A DNA stretch of 64,000 bases from Massospora cicadina. Its lineage: Eukaryota; Entomophthoromycota; Entomophthoromycetes; Entomophthorales; Entomophthoraceae. The number at the start of each line of letters is the position of its first letter. The stretch's first letter is position 1. Location: positions 62,001-126,000 of the forward strand of contig JAKSZP010010605.1 in assembly GCA_022478985.1 (NCBI GenBank), given 5' to 3'. Positions 34,841 to 45,732 of this stretch are shown here, piece after piece. The notes under the pieces are model-generated. The model was not told where the DNA came from. It worked only from the letters and a program-made list of their open reading frames with translations, and made no database searches. Made by a program: the position numbers and the translations under genes.

Positions 34841-35475
34841 ATTAGCAGAAAACCTTAAAGTAATAGTAAAAAATAAAGAATCTACTTTACAATAATCTAA
34901 TTGGCAGAATAATTAAAGATGGTTTGTGGGACCCTCAGCTCATCTTGACAAAGTATATTAAAAGATTTTTGGTAGCCCTGACTTATAAATCAATATGACA
35001 CAAATGTATTTGGATTTGGCTTTTCCTCATCATCATAACAGCAAGGAGCCTCAGTGTATAAATTTTAAGAGAGGTGCAGAGGAATCTGGTTTGGTCTGTT
35101 CAGGATCAATATGAACTAGTTTCAGCTATCCTTGCATTTGTCACAGATTCTCAGATAAACTCTTGATATACCCGCATTGATCATTTTTTTAGTACTAGAT
35201 GGTCCCAATACCCGCAATGATCATTGTAACCTATAACATCAGGAGTATAGTCTTCTAGTAGGCTTTCTTTATAGAAAAAAAAACCCCTGATTTTCCCAAT
35301 ATATCCAATTAAATAAATTTAGTAAAATCTCCTAGCTTATAAATCTATCTTCAAATATATCTGACAGGTTGTAAGGATGGAAGATTGTATACTGAAATTA
35401 AACTGTAAATATACTTAAGATCATTTTTAGTTATTTATAAGTAAGCACATTACCCTGTGTTGATCAACATGGTAG
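34841..35475. other. E5 interior, AT-rich
   Basis: No gene seen. It contains the micro-retroposon at 35168-35225. Confidence 0.4.
35168..35225 (-). mobile_element. Micro-retroposon 1 with 18-bp TSD
   Basis: Insert 35186-35207, minus strand TGGGACCATCTAGTACTA then poly-A, flanked by 35168-35185 and 35208-35225 (ATACCCGCATTGATCATT and ATACCCGCAATGATCATT, one mismatch). A LINE-type insertion truncated to about 17 nt plus tail. Confidence 0.75.
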
Positions 35476-36274
35476 TGTACACCAAACGCACACTACTGAG
35501 TAGGGAAAAATCCTCTGGTATGTCTATAATTTTCCTCAATTACACAATCTCTGTAACCTGAAAAGGTCATATCCACTGATTATGCATAGAAAGCTGCACA
35601 ATATTAGATTTCCTACAGTTTTTGGTATAACTAAACTCTATGCCAGGAACAACAACTTTTATAATATATAAAAAGAGGTAATAAGGCGTTCTTATCAGTA
35701 TAAGTTTGGTAGTATTTAGAGTAACAGGAGAAAATCAAGAAAATAATGAGTGATAGGCATATACCACATGTGAAGTAGGAATTAAACTTAGGTATATAGG
35801 AGGTGATGTCATAGTCCAGGTTAGGATTAGATCATGACTCATCATCCAAAGATGGACTGAGAGGTAAGAATTGGCAACATAGTCATGTGGTATTCATTAT
35901 CTGCCATTAAAAAGTCAGCAGATAGCAAAACATAATGGGTGGCATAAGGGTGTTATTGGGGCGAATAGGAGAGTTAATGTTGAATAGTCCTGGTTCCTTG
36001 ATATTAAGATGATACTAAGCTGGTTATATAAATTCTCCCTATCTTATTTGCCAGTGGAGCAATAACGGAGCAATTTTATCAGAATTTGTTCAGTTTTGAA
36101 TTTGGTGTTTTAAGGTAAATTGTTTAGTAAGTAAAAATTTAATGTTATTAATTATTTTAGGCTTTAAGCCCAATAAAGTATTGGTCAAAGAATTATAAAT
36201 ATAAATAGATTTATATCAATAACTTTTTGTAAACCTAAACTCAAGGCTCACCCAAACTAGTGCAAATCACAACA
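35476..36274. repeat. E5 LTR, right
   Basis: Partner of 25599-26394. It ends AACA at 36274, after which the E4 RT frame resumes. Confidence 0.8.
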
Positions 36275-36460
36275 TCTGTTTTCCTGAACAGTTGAATACA
36301 TTGATGACATATTAATAAACTCGGCCAATGATGAGCAACACATCAAGGATTTAGTGGCTGTGGCTACAGTACTTTTGAAAAATGACCTATTTGCAAAACC
36401 TTCCAGATGTGAATTCTACAATGATGAAATTTAATTTCTGTTGGGATTTAAACTAATTTG
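36275..36460 (+). pseudogene. pol: E4 reverse transcriptase, C-terminal part
   Basis: TVEYIDDILINSANDEQHIK with the catalytic YIDD at 36297-36308, then DLVAVATVLLKNDLFAKPSR and CEFYN. This is the continuation of the RT interrupted at 25598. One in-frame TGA precedes it and stops follow after CEFYNDEI. Confidence 0.85.
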
Positions 36461-36743
36461 GGTAAAGCCTTGATCCATGGTTTCCCCATTAAGCATAGTT
36501 GTTTTTGGTTATATTTATTTATATATTAACAATTTATCAATTCACCTGTGAGCGGTGCACCATTGATTCCAATCCTATTTACTTTACTGTGAAGTGCTCT
36601 GATGTTTCCAGTTCAAATAGCATCTAAACTCATCTAATTTTATTCCTGATATCATAATCGAGTTGTATGACTTATAATGAAATTAAATTTTTTCCCAATT
36701 AGGCATAATTAGCATTTTGAAAATGCTACAATTTTAAAAAAGT

Positions 36744-36762
36744 TGATATCTCATTTTTTATT
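36744..36762 (+). other. SINE target-site duplication, left
   Basis: TGATATCTCATTTTTTATT, identical over 19 bp to 37045-37063. Confidence 0.9.
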
Positions 36763-37044
36763 TTTATTTAACCGAGGCAAGCTGACCAGGGGACAGGCAT
36801 TACCGAAAGAAAGAAATGACGAAACCTGAATAGGGTCAACTCTGTCGAAGAAAGTTTTCCACCTCCAGATCGGGACTCAAATTTTTCTGGTTACGTCATG
36901 GGTAAGGTTTTTGTGTTATTAGACCTACTAACCGCCAATAGCTTCCTTTGGCTGGCACCCCGATCAATGTTCAAAGGGTGGGAATCAAACCCGCAACCTT
37001 CAGGTTGGTAGCCGTACGCCCTTACCAACTCGCCTTCCACCCCC
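36763..37044 (-). mobile_element. tRNA-derived SINE with exact 19-bp TSD
   Basis: Minus strand, 282 bp. The 5' head carries an internal Pol III promoter: GGCGAGTTGGTAAGG (box A, tRNA D-arm) and GGTTTGATTCC (box B), 67 bp in all and tRNA-like in spacing. The body is unrelated to tRNA (ATTGATCGGGGTGCCAGCC, GGTCAGCTTGCCTCGG) and the 3' end is A-rich (TTAAATAAAA). Flanked by identical TGATATCTCATTTTTTATT repeats. A more diverged copy is at 9690-9870. It needs a LINE for movement; the 3' end does not visibly match the LINE at 27-32 kb. Confidence 0.88.
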
Positions 37045-37063
37045 TGATATCTCATTTTTTATT
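37045..37063 (+). other. SINE target-site duplication, right
   Basis: Exact copy of 36744-36762. Confidence 0.9.
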
Positions 37064-37699
37064 GATCTTAAATATCTGATATTTAATAATATCAGTTATC
37101 TGATAGAAAAGACTTATCAATTATTTGATATGGAGATCTTATTATACTATAAATATCCTTAAGTATTAAAATAATAAAGTAACTTTCCTTGCAGTATTGT
37201 CTATTCTTAGATGTTCAACTGCCATATTTATATTTGGATTTCAGTGCAAAATTTAACAATTTTTATCTTCAGCCCACAGGAACCTCTGAACTATCACAAT
37301 GGTTGAGTTACAATACTAAGGATTTAACAGGACTCCTGAACCTCTAATAAAGGTTAAGTCCTCTTCAATTATTCATATGTTGGATTTCAGTGCAAAATCT
37401 ATAATAGTCCAACCATTTAAGTGAGCTTTGAAGGACTTAACTCAATTTGTTATTGGATTCAGTGTAATTTCTGACAATCCCTCTGAAGTCTGGTGCTGAA
37501 AGACAAGCACTCCAAAGACTCTTTCAAGTTTTAAAGATCCGCCCTTGGTCTACTCCTGTGAGTCAGAAGAAACTTTGGAGCTTTCTTAAGTCAGTCACTT
37601 TCTTGAAGTAAATTTTTCCAGAAATATCTAAGCTCTCAACTTTCTTACACCCATTACCTGACAAACCGCTTCATTCTTTTGGACCACTAAATGCTAACA

Positions 37700-38070
37700 T
37701 GTTTTAGTGAAATATGGGGGCTTTACCAATGTCCTGTTTTAAGTTATGCTGACAAAAACCCTTAATTGTGACTTTTAATGCCTTTGGAACTGGTGTGAGA
37801 GCTGTCCTCTTACAAAAGCACTATGAGCAGGAACACCTAACGGCTTATTTGTCAAGGATATTTAGTGTAACGGAGCATGCCTAGCCATCTATGATTAAGT
37901 GTTGGCTGCTGTCTCCTGGCCTTTAAGGCACTGATGATATCTTTTATGTGGAGCCATCAATACTGTTGTTGTGCGTACTGATTACAAATCGTTCACCTAC
38001 TATTGCAAACTACAAAGGCTGGTATACATGCAGAACAGGAATCTCTGTGATCTGCTAAACAGAGCCTTAA
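37700..38070 (+). pseudogene. pol: E4 RNase H
   Basis: Plus frames: FNAFGTGVRAVLLQKHYEQE, HLTAYLSRIFSVTEHA, INTVVVRTDYKSFTYYCKLQ. This matches the gypsy RNase H (AVLLQ, AYLSR, TDHKSL). About 1.2 kb separates it from RT, of which the SINE and its extra duplication account for about 300 bp. Stops and frameshifts throughout. Confidence 0.75.
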
Positions 38071-38324
38071 AAATGAGATCTTTAAGGGGTCTATTCACTT
38101 CTTGACATACATAATTAGCTGCAATTTCCTATGGGTCCTGACCTTAATGACAATTCTGAGTTAGTCACTGTAATCACTCATGAACAAATTTTGACAACAC
38201 CACCTCCCGCCATTGCCAAAGTGGCTTACTCCACACCACGCTTATAAATAAACCCCTTGTTAACAAAATACATAGTGTTACTGTCAATTCCTCTGAGCCA
38301 TCTGGGCAAGTTGGTGTATGCAAA

Positions 38325-38374
38325 TCTAGAACAACTCCTTTTTTTAGTACTAGATGGTTCTAGAACAACTCCTT
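38325..38374 (-). mobile_element. Micro-retroposon 2 with 16-bp exact TSD
   Basis: Insert 38341-38358, minus strand ACCATCTAGTACTAAAAA, between two identical copies of TCTAGAACAACTCCTT (38325-38340 and 38359-38374). The insertion is only 18 bp including the A tail. It sits inside E4 between RNase H and integrase. Confidence 0.8.
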
Positions 38375-38539
38375 TGAAGTCAAAGGTTTCCTTCTTGGTT
38401 CTTTGTTGGCATTACAGTCTAAAGACTCTGAAAGCTTTGACCTCATGACAAGTTTAGCACCAAAAAGCCCTTTTATAAATTGTAATCAAAAAGATATGGA
38501 TGATCTACTTTTGTATTTAATTTGGGTCCTCTCTGTCAT

Positions 38540-39500
38540 GCGTTCCTTAATGATAAGGAATCATCACAATTACCTCCTTGGGACACCATGGCGCGAAAAA
38601 GTGTCACCTTGACCAAACGTGGCTATGACTGGAATGGACACACAAAGGACTTTCTGCTTGGGTAGAGGACTACTTGACATGCCCCGCGCCATATCTGATA
38701 GGACAAGTTTAATGATCTCCTCCACCCCCTCCAATAAGAAGTAGGCACTTTGAACCTCATTTTCAGTAGCCTTTAGATCAGGTTTGCAAATGTGACGTTG
38801 ATTTTATGCTGTCATCGTGGTAGTATATTGCTCCACGAGAAGTTCCATATTAATCCCCTACCATACAATGACTAGAGACGAAGACATGGCGTGGATGTTC
38901 ATTTCTCACGTCTCCTCAATCCTAAAAGTGTGTAGGAAATGATAATTAACAGAGAGCATCAGTCTACCTAGAAATTCTTGGATTAACTATGCAAAATGTT
39001 GAAGATCAAGCACTGAAGAGTTTAAGCGTATCACACTTAATCCAAAAGGCATACTGAACAAAAAAACATCCATTGGAACAGCACCTCTAATGTTATTCTA
39101 TTTTATCTTAAGACATATGGGCATTCAACCTCCCTCCGGCTCAGTTTTAAACAACAACCCTCGTGGCTCATCAACAGGGACATTTTTAATGTATGCCAAC
39201 TTAGGATACAACCCGCCTTCATCATTGACCTCTATATATGCAGAAACGTTCCAAAGGTTAAAGATTACGAGGCGCATAAGTAGAAGGTACAACAACAGCT
39301 CAGAAACATTGATCAAATTAACTAACAACTTCAAGCATTTCACTGACAAAAGAGCATTACATCTAACAATTTTAAATTAAGTGACTTAGTGATAGTGGAC
39401 ATAAAATCATTCACCTTAAAGTCCCATGTCAGAAGTTGGTTTATAAATAATCTGGGCCATTACATACTTCCAAAGACATAAACAACATATATATTAATTA
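38540..39500 (+). pseudogene. pol: E4 integrase
   Basis: Plus strand, eroded. The zinc-binding region near 38560-38690 is only faintly readable. The C-terminal half is clear: open frame 39090-39380 with GTFLMYANLGYNPPSSLTSI (family SPFYANYGY), LKLTNNFKHFTDKRA-like helix, then LSDLVIVDIKSFTLKSHVRS and NLGHYILPK (GPY module). It ends NIHALFH at 39536, where E6 interrupts it; the chromodomain continues at 47836. Confidence 0.75.
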
Positions 39501-39531
39501 TTCAAATGAACAGAATATTCATGCTTTATTC

Positions 39532-39536
39532 CATGC
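39532..39536 (+). other. E6 target-site duplication, left
   Basis: CATGC, identical to 47836-47840. Removing E6 and one copy restores a continuous E4 reading frame across the junction. Confidence 0.9.
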
Positions 39537-40574
39537 TCTCACCGCCATAGGTTCTGCTCACTTAACTATGGTGATTTTAAACTTGGGGCATCAGAAAGGG
39601 GTAATCTGTTACACAGATCTGACACTAACCAGCTAGGCTAAGACTTCCTTAGAGAGCTGTTAAATTGACACTTGCATGTCAACTGTGTGTCTTCTTTATG
39701 ATTAAACTTTGTACGTTGAAATCTTCCCTAGACCCAACGAAGCTTATCTCAACCTCTTTCCTAACAAGCCTAACCTTAAAAGGAGCCTTCTCAAAATGTG
39801 TGTCTTCAACTGTAGTGCACTCAAAACTGGGTACTTGCAGTCACTACTTTTCACTTATTTCCAATTAAAGTGAAAAACCAAATGAAGGACAACTTAAGAC
39901 TCTGAAAATAGACTAGTTATTTAAAATAAAAAATTAGTATTTTTATGATAAATACTAATAACTTGGGATGCAAAAGTTTATTGAGTAATAAATTATGTAG
40001 TGGAGCTGAAAAATATTGAATCTTCTTCAAAAACTTCAGGCGTAGTCTCTTCTTTAATTGATTTCTCTCTTGGGCACTTATTTTCTCAAGGTCCTGAATT
40101 CATGCACTATGGCGTTGTGTGGAGCCCGTGGTATCAGGGTCATCAGCTTCGTGGCTCCTGTGCGCTTTGGCGGAGTCCAAATTTACATCATCATCGGTGG
40201 AAATAATTTCCTAGTTGCTTGATGGCACCAATTTTCTTTTGTTTCAATTGTTTTCCTTTTTGGTTAACTGTTCTGCACCTAAATTGTTCTTTTCATTCTT
40301 GACGTTATTAAATTACTATTTCCTTTTCAAGAGCATATCTCATCTAAGATTTCATCATTGCTGGTTTGCATCTCATGGATGATTGGATTGTTTGGCATTT
40401 TGTCCATGACATTATCGCTAGCACCATTTTCACAGCCAATTATATTTGGAATATTACCATTTTTTGGAGCTATACTCATATTTGTGTTAATAATTCTCAC
40501 TATTTGATTAGATTTTCTGGATTCTGCCAGAGGTTGAGAATTTACTAATTTTGCAGTGCGCCAAATCTGTGACG
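39537..40574 (-). repeat. E6 3' LTR
   Basis: Minus strand begins with a mutated TGTC (CGTCACAGATTTGGCGC) at 40574 and ends GGCGGTGAGA. Nearly collinear with 46796-47835; both hold GGCGTAGTCTCTTCT and TGGAGCCCGTGGTATCAGGG on the plus strand. Ends are TG...GA rather than TG...CA in both copies. Confidence 0.88.
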
Positions 40575-41560
40575 CCACCACTTCCAAGATGAGACTGAGG
40601 GTAGGATCTGAGGTGTCTTGCATGGACTCTGTCAAACACAATGTTGGTGGTATCATCACGGATGAAGTATTCATGGTCCCTCTTGGCCAGTACAGTTGAT
40701 GGTCCAGTCCAAGTGGCTTGAAGCTTCTCAGGCTGGCTTCCATGGACATGGTAGAACTTACAATACGTTGACTCCAAAGTCTGGCAGTTTGGCACGTCTC
40801 TGACTATCTTTCTTCCCTTGTTGAATACTGTGCTCAATGCTCTTCCCTGATTCTAGTTGTATGCATATGAGCTCATCTGCCAGCTCTTGATAATAGTTCC
40901 CAGGAGGTAAGTTCTTGCGATCTGCAGCAATTATTGGATCCAACTGGGTAGGTAAGGCGGCTTCTATCCCATAAAGCGAATTGAAAGGAGACATCCAAAT
41001 GACCCTGTGGTGTCTAAGTCATTAAGCAAACAGTGCGGATGGTAAGAGGATATCCCGCTTCAATTTGTAGTTAACTGCTATCTTCCTGAGGATCCCAGCT
41101 AATGTACCATTTACTCGTTCCCATACTTCCATTTGATGATGGTGTATAGGGGGTAATAAACAGCTTTTTCACTCTACCAAGTCCATAAGTTTTCTCACTA
41201 CTTCAGAGATGAAGTTCTTCCCATTATTATATAAAAGATCTGGGGACAACCATGTCTTGTGATAATCTGGTCGTAAAAGAATCAGGTGGTGATCCTTGCG
41301 GTTTATGTCGTGATCACCACTGCTTCAATTCACTTCGTGAAGTGGTCAACTGCTACTATAGCAAACTTGTTCACACTTGAGGCAGTTGTTAAGAGTCCTA
41401 CCACATCAATAGATACATTGTGAAAAGGTGCAGATGGTGGGATTGGTGTAAACTCAAACTTTTTTTAAAGGTCTAAAGCTTGTATAAGGTACACACATCT
41501 CCAAGGCTTAGTGCACCTCGTCAGTCATAGCTTTCAATAGAATTAGTCCTTGATATAAGC
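40575..41560 (-). pseudogene. pol: E6 integrase
   Basis: Minus strand. The C-terminal half is readable: MSPFNSLYGIEAALPTQLDP (40758-40994), then NKGRKIVRDVPNCQTLES, a GPY block ATWTGPSTVLAKRDHEYFIR and DRVHARHLRSYPQS, and a stop at the LTR. The purine-rich GGAAGTGGTGG next to the LTR is the likely polypurine tract. The catalytic core upstream (41000-41500) is heavily eroded. Confidence 0.75.
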
Positions 41561-41799
41561 CAGGGTCTTCTGAAATCTTCCATGTCCCAAATGTTTGTGT
41601 GCATCCATCAATATTTCCATTTATTCACTAGGTTGCACATATGAATACCACTTCCCCTTAATGAGCTTATGGAGTTTTCCATCTACTCTTTGCATGTCCT
41701 TTGAACATCTTGTTAAAACTAACTTGATTTTTTTGGTTTCTTCTTCCCATTCCTCTTTGGGTAATCCAATAAAGTCATAAAGCCAATCCTCTCATGCAC

Positions 41800-42260
41800 A
41801 TGCAAAATGGAACACAGGCAATCTTGAGAGTTCATCTGCGTTCAGGTGGTTGCTTCCAGCCCTGTGTATACTTTTAAAGTCATATCACTGAAGCTGAACA
41901 GCCCATCTTGCTAGTCTCCAATCAGGATCTTCAAGTTCCTGAGCAAGCATAGGATGCATTATCCATTATGACTTTAAGTGGACTCCATATAGGTATGGCC
42001 AGAAATGCTTCAATGCTCTAATCACTGCAATGCATTTGCGCTCTGTAACAGTGTAGTTTCTTACCGCTTTGGTAAAGACCTTAGAATAAGTTTCGATGGG
42101 ATGGTCAATCCCCTCATCATCTAATTGTGCTAGTATTTCATTAAGTCCTACGTCGCTGTCATAGGCGTATAGGTAGAAGGTTTTGTTAAAGTCTTGGTAT
42201 GTATGAATCAGCGCCTCAACCAACTTCTTCTTCAGATCCTTAAAGGCTTGGTCTGCATTA
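41800..42260 (-). pseudogene. pol: E6 RNase H and tether
   Basis: Open frame 41966-42223: LIHTYQDFNKTFYLYAYDSD, VGLNEILAQLDDEGIDHPIE, TYSKVFTKAVRNYTVTERKC, VIRALKHFWPYLYG. The catalytic Asp (YDSD) and the Glu of TERKC are present. The tether then reads DWRLARWAVQLQ and GSNHLNADELSRLPV in the same frame with few stops. One of the best preserved domains of E6. Confidence 0.88.
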
Positions 42261-42399
42261 GTCCTGACTCAAACTTAGAGTCCTTGTTCAGTAGGTGCAT
42301 CAGGGGAGTAGTCAAGTCTGCAAATCTAAGGATGAACTGTCTGTAGTAGCCAATAATGGTCAGGAACTTCTGGACTCCCTCAGACTCTTTGGACGCTCC

Positions 42400-43171
42400 A
42401 TTTTGGTTTTTGCCTTCACTCTTCCTTCTTGAGGTCGAATCCCCTATGCACTTATCTCATGTCCCAAGAACTCGAGTTTCTTCTTGAAAAAGTGCACTTG
42501 CTCCCTTTCAGTTTAAGATTTGATTCTTTCAACCAGATGAACACCTCTCAAAGGTGCTCAATACGCTCTCTGAAAGTTTTATTGAATACAGTTATAATGT
42601 CTAGATAGATTAGAACACTTGTCATCTTCAGTTTTCAAATATTCAGTCCATGGCTCGTTGAAAGTTTGCTGGGGCGTTGCAAAGCCCTTTCAGCATCTGA
42701 GTCAGTTTTAAAAGCCTTGGCTGCTGATCAAGGTGCACGTTTCCTGGTCTTTGGGCAACAGTTTCATCTGCCAGTATCCATTAGCCAGGTCCATTGCCAA
42801 AAACAATTTGAACTGCCCAACCGTTCAAGGCGTTGTTGATTATTGAGAGATTTAAAAGCCTTTTTTGCAATTTTATCCAAGCAATGAGAGTCCATAACCA
42901 ACCTGTGTGAGACATCTTTCTTGCGCACCACTAGGAGTGGCGATGCTAATGGACTCTTCAATGGCCTCAACAAGCCAGCATTGGTAAGTTGTTGAAGCTC
43001 CTTAGTGATGACCTCCTCATCCATATTCAATTGGTGGTATGGCTTTGATTTAAAAGTTTTATCTGACCCTGTATCCATATAGTGTATCTCTCCTTTACAT
43101 AGACCATAATCTTTTGGTACTTGGCTGAAAATATCTTCAAAATCTTCCAATAAGTCATCCAGCTTTACCAT
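42400..43171 (-). pseudogene. pol: E6 reverse transcriptase
   Basis: Open frame 42764-43171: LLEDFEDIFSQVPKDYGLCK, VITKELQQLTNAGLLRPLKS, PLASPLLVVRKKDVSHRLVM. Then, in a shifted frame, LFLAMDLANGYWQMKLLPKD. The active site reads IYLDIITVF, so the second Asp of YLDD is missing. VHFFKKKLEFLGHEIS closes the domain. Dead enzyme. Confidence 0.88.
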
Positions 43172-43899
43172 TTTTCCTCTATCACATCATCAAGTACAAT
43201 TCGTCTAATCCTCCAACAGCATGTACCAACTCAAAGGTATCGCAATTGGTTAATTTTGTGCACGCCACAACTTGTCCTTCCTTAATTCAGATAGGTTGAG
43301 TGGTGATTTTCCCTAGGAGGATAGTCACTTCACCCTCATGTCAGAGTCAAAGATTCCAGTCAGCACTTGCAGCTCCTGTTTTCATACTCCTTCTCTGGGG
43401 TACATTTTAAGTGCCATGTTCTGGGGGATCTTCACTATTATGGTGGTGTGCATAACTCTTTTTCTCCTTGTCAAATCCCCATTGCCTCATTGGCACTCAA
43501 GGGTAGCCCATCTTCAGCGCACACTGAATCAGGTAGTTGTTTCACATCTTTCGTGAAGTATGTAGTTCACTGGGTTGATCAATTTCTCAGCTTTGACCAG
43601 ACATGTCCACTGCTTCCTTGATTTCAGGTCTTCATTCTTAAACACAAGGGCATCTGATAGTTAAGCAGACTTACAGTGATGCTAACAAAGTAAATCTTTG
43701 ATTTAAACTCCAATTAAAACTGTGTGCCAATAAGGAACTCATAGTGGTCAATGCCCAAAACCATGGCAGGGGCAGTGAGTACCATGCGTCCAAATCGTAG
43801 GGGTTAGTAAGAGTAAGCCCTTAATTCACGCATGGTGTCAGGTCCTGCTGTCCGATATCTCAAATGGTAATTGATGTCTGGCATGAATTTCAGCTTCTT

Positions 43900-43965
43900 C
43901 ATCAATTTTGAGGACATGATATTGACTGGGCACCACTATCAATGACTGATAGTACACGTACACAC
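43900..43965 (-). pseudogene. pol: E6 aspartic protease active site
   Basis: Minus strand VLSVIDSGAQSIS with an intact DSGA (about 43930-43945), directly downstream of the Gag frame 43977-44204. The rest of protease up to RT (43172-43900) is eroded. Confidence 0.65.
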
Positions 43966-43976
43966 TGTATCACAGC

Positions 43977-44573
43977 TTACACTTTGGTTACACTCTTCCC
44001 AAATGGATCTCTGGATGACAGCACGTCGTCAGCTGACTTTTCAAATTCCTCTAATTTCTTGGGTGTAATTGATGTCGATTCAATGTGCAGTGTAGTAGTC
44101 TTATTAATATTTTTTATGGTGTCCAGTACAAGTTGTTTGCCTTTCTTTAACCTATTGACTACTTGAGTGGGCTTCATTGCATGAGCTAGGTAAGAAGAGT
44201 TCAAATTTTCATTAGTGGATCTATGTACCCATAATTGTGCAGATACAGATACAGTACTGGGGGTCCTAAGACATGATAACCAACATACATCAAATCTTCA
44301 TCTTGGTGATTGTCCTCTCCTTCCACGTGTAGGCTCACCCAATTTACAGTTCCAGTGGTTTCTTCTTTTGGTAAAAGGGGTTTTCTTCATCACCTTTCAT
44401 AGAAAAAGTTTGCCAATAGTGACCAGGATTGTGAAATTTGTAACACGTGAACTCTTTGTGCTAAAAACGTGGAACTGGTTTGAAGCTCTAGTATTTTGGC
44501 TTGTCACACTTGACCTGTGTAGTGTACATTACTTTTCCAACTATGTGTGTTGGTTGAGTCAATGGATTGTTTT
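43977..44573 (-). pseudogene. gag: E6 Gag, C-terminal part with worn zinc knuckle
   Basis: Continues Gag after the solo LTR sL2. The knuckle reads CYKFHNPGHYWQTF near 44400-44445: the CCHC pattern is kept, but the second and third Cys are Phe (TGC/TGT to TTC/TTT). The open frame 43977-44204 follows (LKKGKQLVLDTIKNINKTTT, ITPKKLEEFEKSADDVL) and leads into protease. Confidence 0.6.
44569..44573 (+). other. sL2 target-site duplication, left
   Basis: GTTTT, identical to 45733-45737. Confidence 0.8.
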
Positions 44574-45732
44574 TGTCAGGCAAATAGCAAGTAATGATTA
44601 AACTGGCCTGCCAGCCCAGATACCAGAGCACCTGAATGGTAAACCAGAATGCCCAAGGCACTGCTGTCAATATGACAAATATGGAAATAGAAAGGAGTTC
44701 CACCAATATCTGCCAGTGAGCCAGAAACTTGTACAGGCATAAAAGAGAATACCAGACAACTATGGTCGTTAACCCTGAGGGGTATGAGAATGTTGGTGGA
44801 AAAGGCGGCCTAATTCTTATTATATTAAAAACTAGATTTTGGGAAGGTTTTTTTAATAAAAAATTTAAAGAAGAAAAATCAACCAACAATTTTTCAAGTG
44901 TGGTACAGCTGATTAAACAGTAGTCAAATTGGGGGAGCAACAAGCCAGGATCAGGTCCCGCAAGTTTGACCTAACTGGCGAATTATTTGGGAATGGGCGG
45001 GTTATTTTCCTGGGAACTGACATCCTAAAATTTGGCGGCGGGCCAAGTCGCTGTCAGTTTGACCTCAAACATCCAAACCAAGGCTCAGCTACATTTCCAA
45101 TGATTGGTGCAATGGCATTTGGCCTGACAAGTGGCAGGAATCCCCCAAGGCCACCCCACATAGGGGTGGGCCCATTTGGTTAGGAACGGGTTTGGGACAT
45201 CCAACCTGCCCATGCTCAGTCGCTGGGCCGTTCATTTGGTCAGTGGCATTGCATCAGACGCAACGCCTGATTTGCCAAAAGGAAGCTTTAAAACCTCATC
45301 GATGGTGTCCGATGCTGTTACCTTCCCATTGGGGGTGATCCCCAAAAATTTGGGAGGGGGGAGATTTTTCCAATTGTCATGTTAACCGAATCACAACTGT
45401 CAGGCATTCCAGCTGATAGATTGGTCTTCATACCTTTTTGACCATTTGAAATCTGAGCATCAGGCTGATTGCCACTCAAATTGGTTACAATCAATTTCAT
45501 TTCAGTGATCTCAATGCAGATTTCACTGATTCCTTGTAGCAGTTCTGCCAAGGAGAATGTGGGTACAGGGAGTGGTATCTGAAGTGGGAGGGCTGTTACC
45601 CAGCACTCATCTAACATGTGAGCGAGATCACCCATAGTAATGAGGGGTACTGCCATCCTCTTTGGTGCCTTCTTGCTCGGAAACAGGAAAATGGCCCAAT
45701 TTACACCCATAGGACGTTCCCTGAAACTTACA
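44574..45732 (-). repeat. Solo LTR sL2 (1159 bp) inside E6 Gag
   Basis: Minus strand TGTAAGTTTC...TTGCCTGACA with an exact GTTTT duplication. It belongs to the same LTR family as sL3 (53790-54799) and sL1. It splits the E6 Gag. U3 frame 45318-45764 encodes the VDERW-type domain. A middle block GPPPNFRMSVPRKITRPFP is one unit of the 30-residue repeat found three times in sL3. The LTR ends with AVPWAFWFTIQVLW and GWQASLIITCYLPD. Confidence 0.88.
45318..45710 (-). pseudogene. U3-encoded VDERW-type ORF of sL2
   Basis: Reads PSKKAPKRMAVPLITMGDLA, HMLDECWVTALPLQI, then LLQGISEICIEITEM. Open for 148 codons. A second frame (45628-45873) overlaps and is its shadow. No known domain. Best conserved overall together with sL1 and the E3 copies; codons for the shared residues differ synonymously. 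Confidence 0.55.

Larger units (their letters stand above)
25599..36274. mobile_element. E5: LTR element inserted in the E4 RT gene
   Basis: LTRs 25599-26394 (796 bp) and 35476-36274 (799 bp) align throughout. Each begins TG...AAACGCACA and ends AACA. The insert splits the E4 RT between ALEDLGF and VEYIDDIL. The flanking bases (TTTAG left, TCTGT right) no longer match. The interior is 9 kb, of which at least 5 kb is a LINE. No gypsy or copia Pol of E5 itself was recognised, so it may be non-autonomous or too decayed. Orientation is unresolved. Confidence 0.8.

Noticed and set aside
25594..36279. Target duplication for E5
   Set aside because: TTTAG and TCTGT differ; the insertion is supported by the split RT and paired LTRs, not by a TSD.
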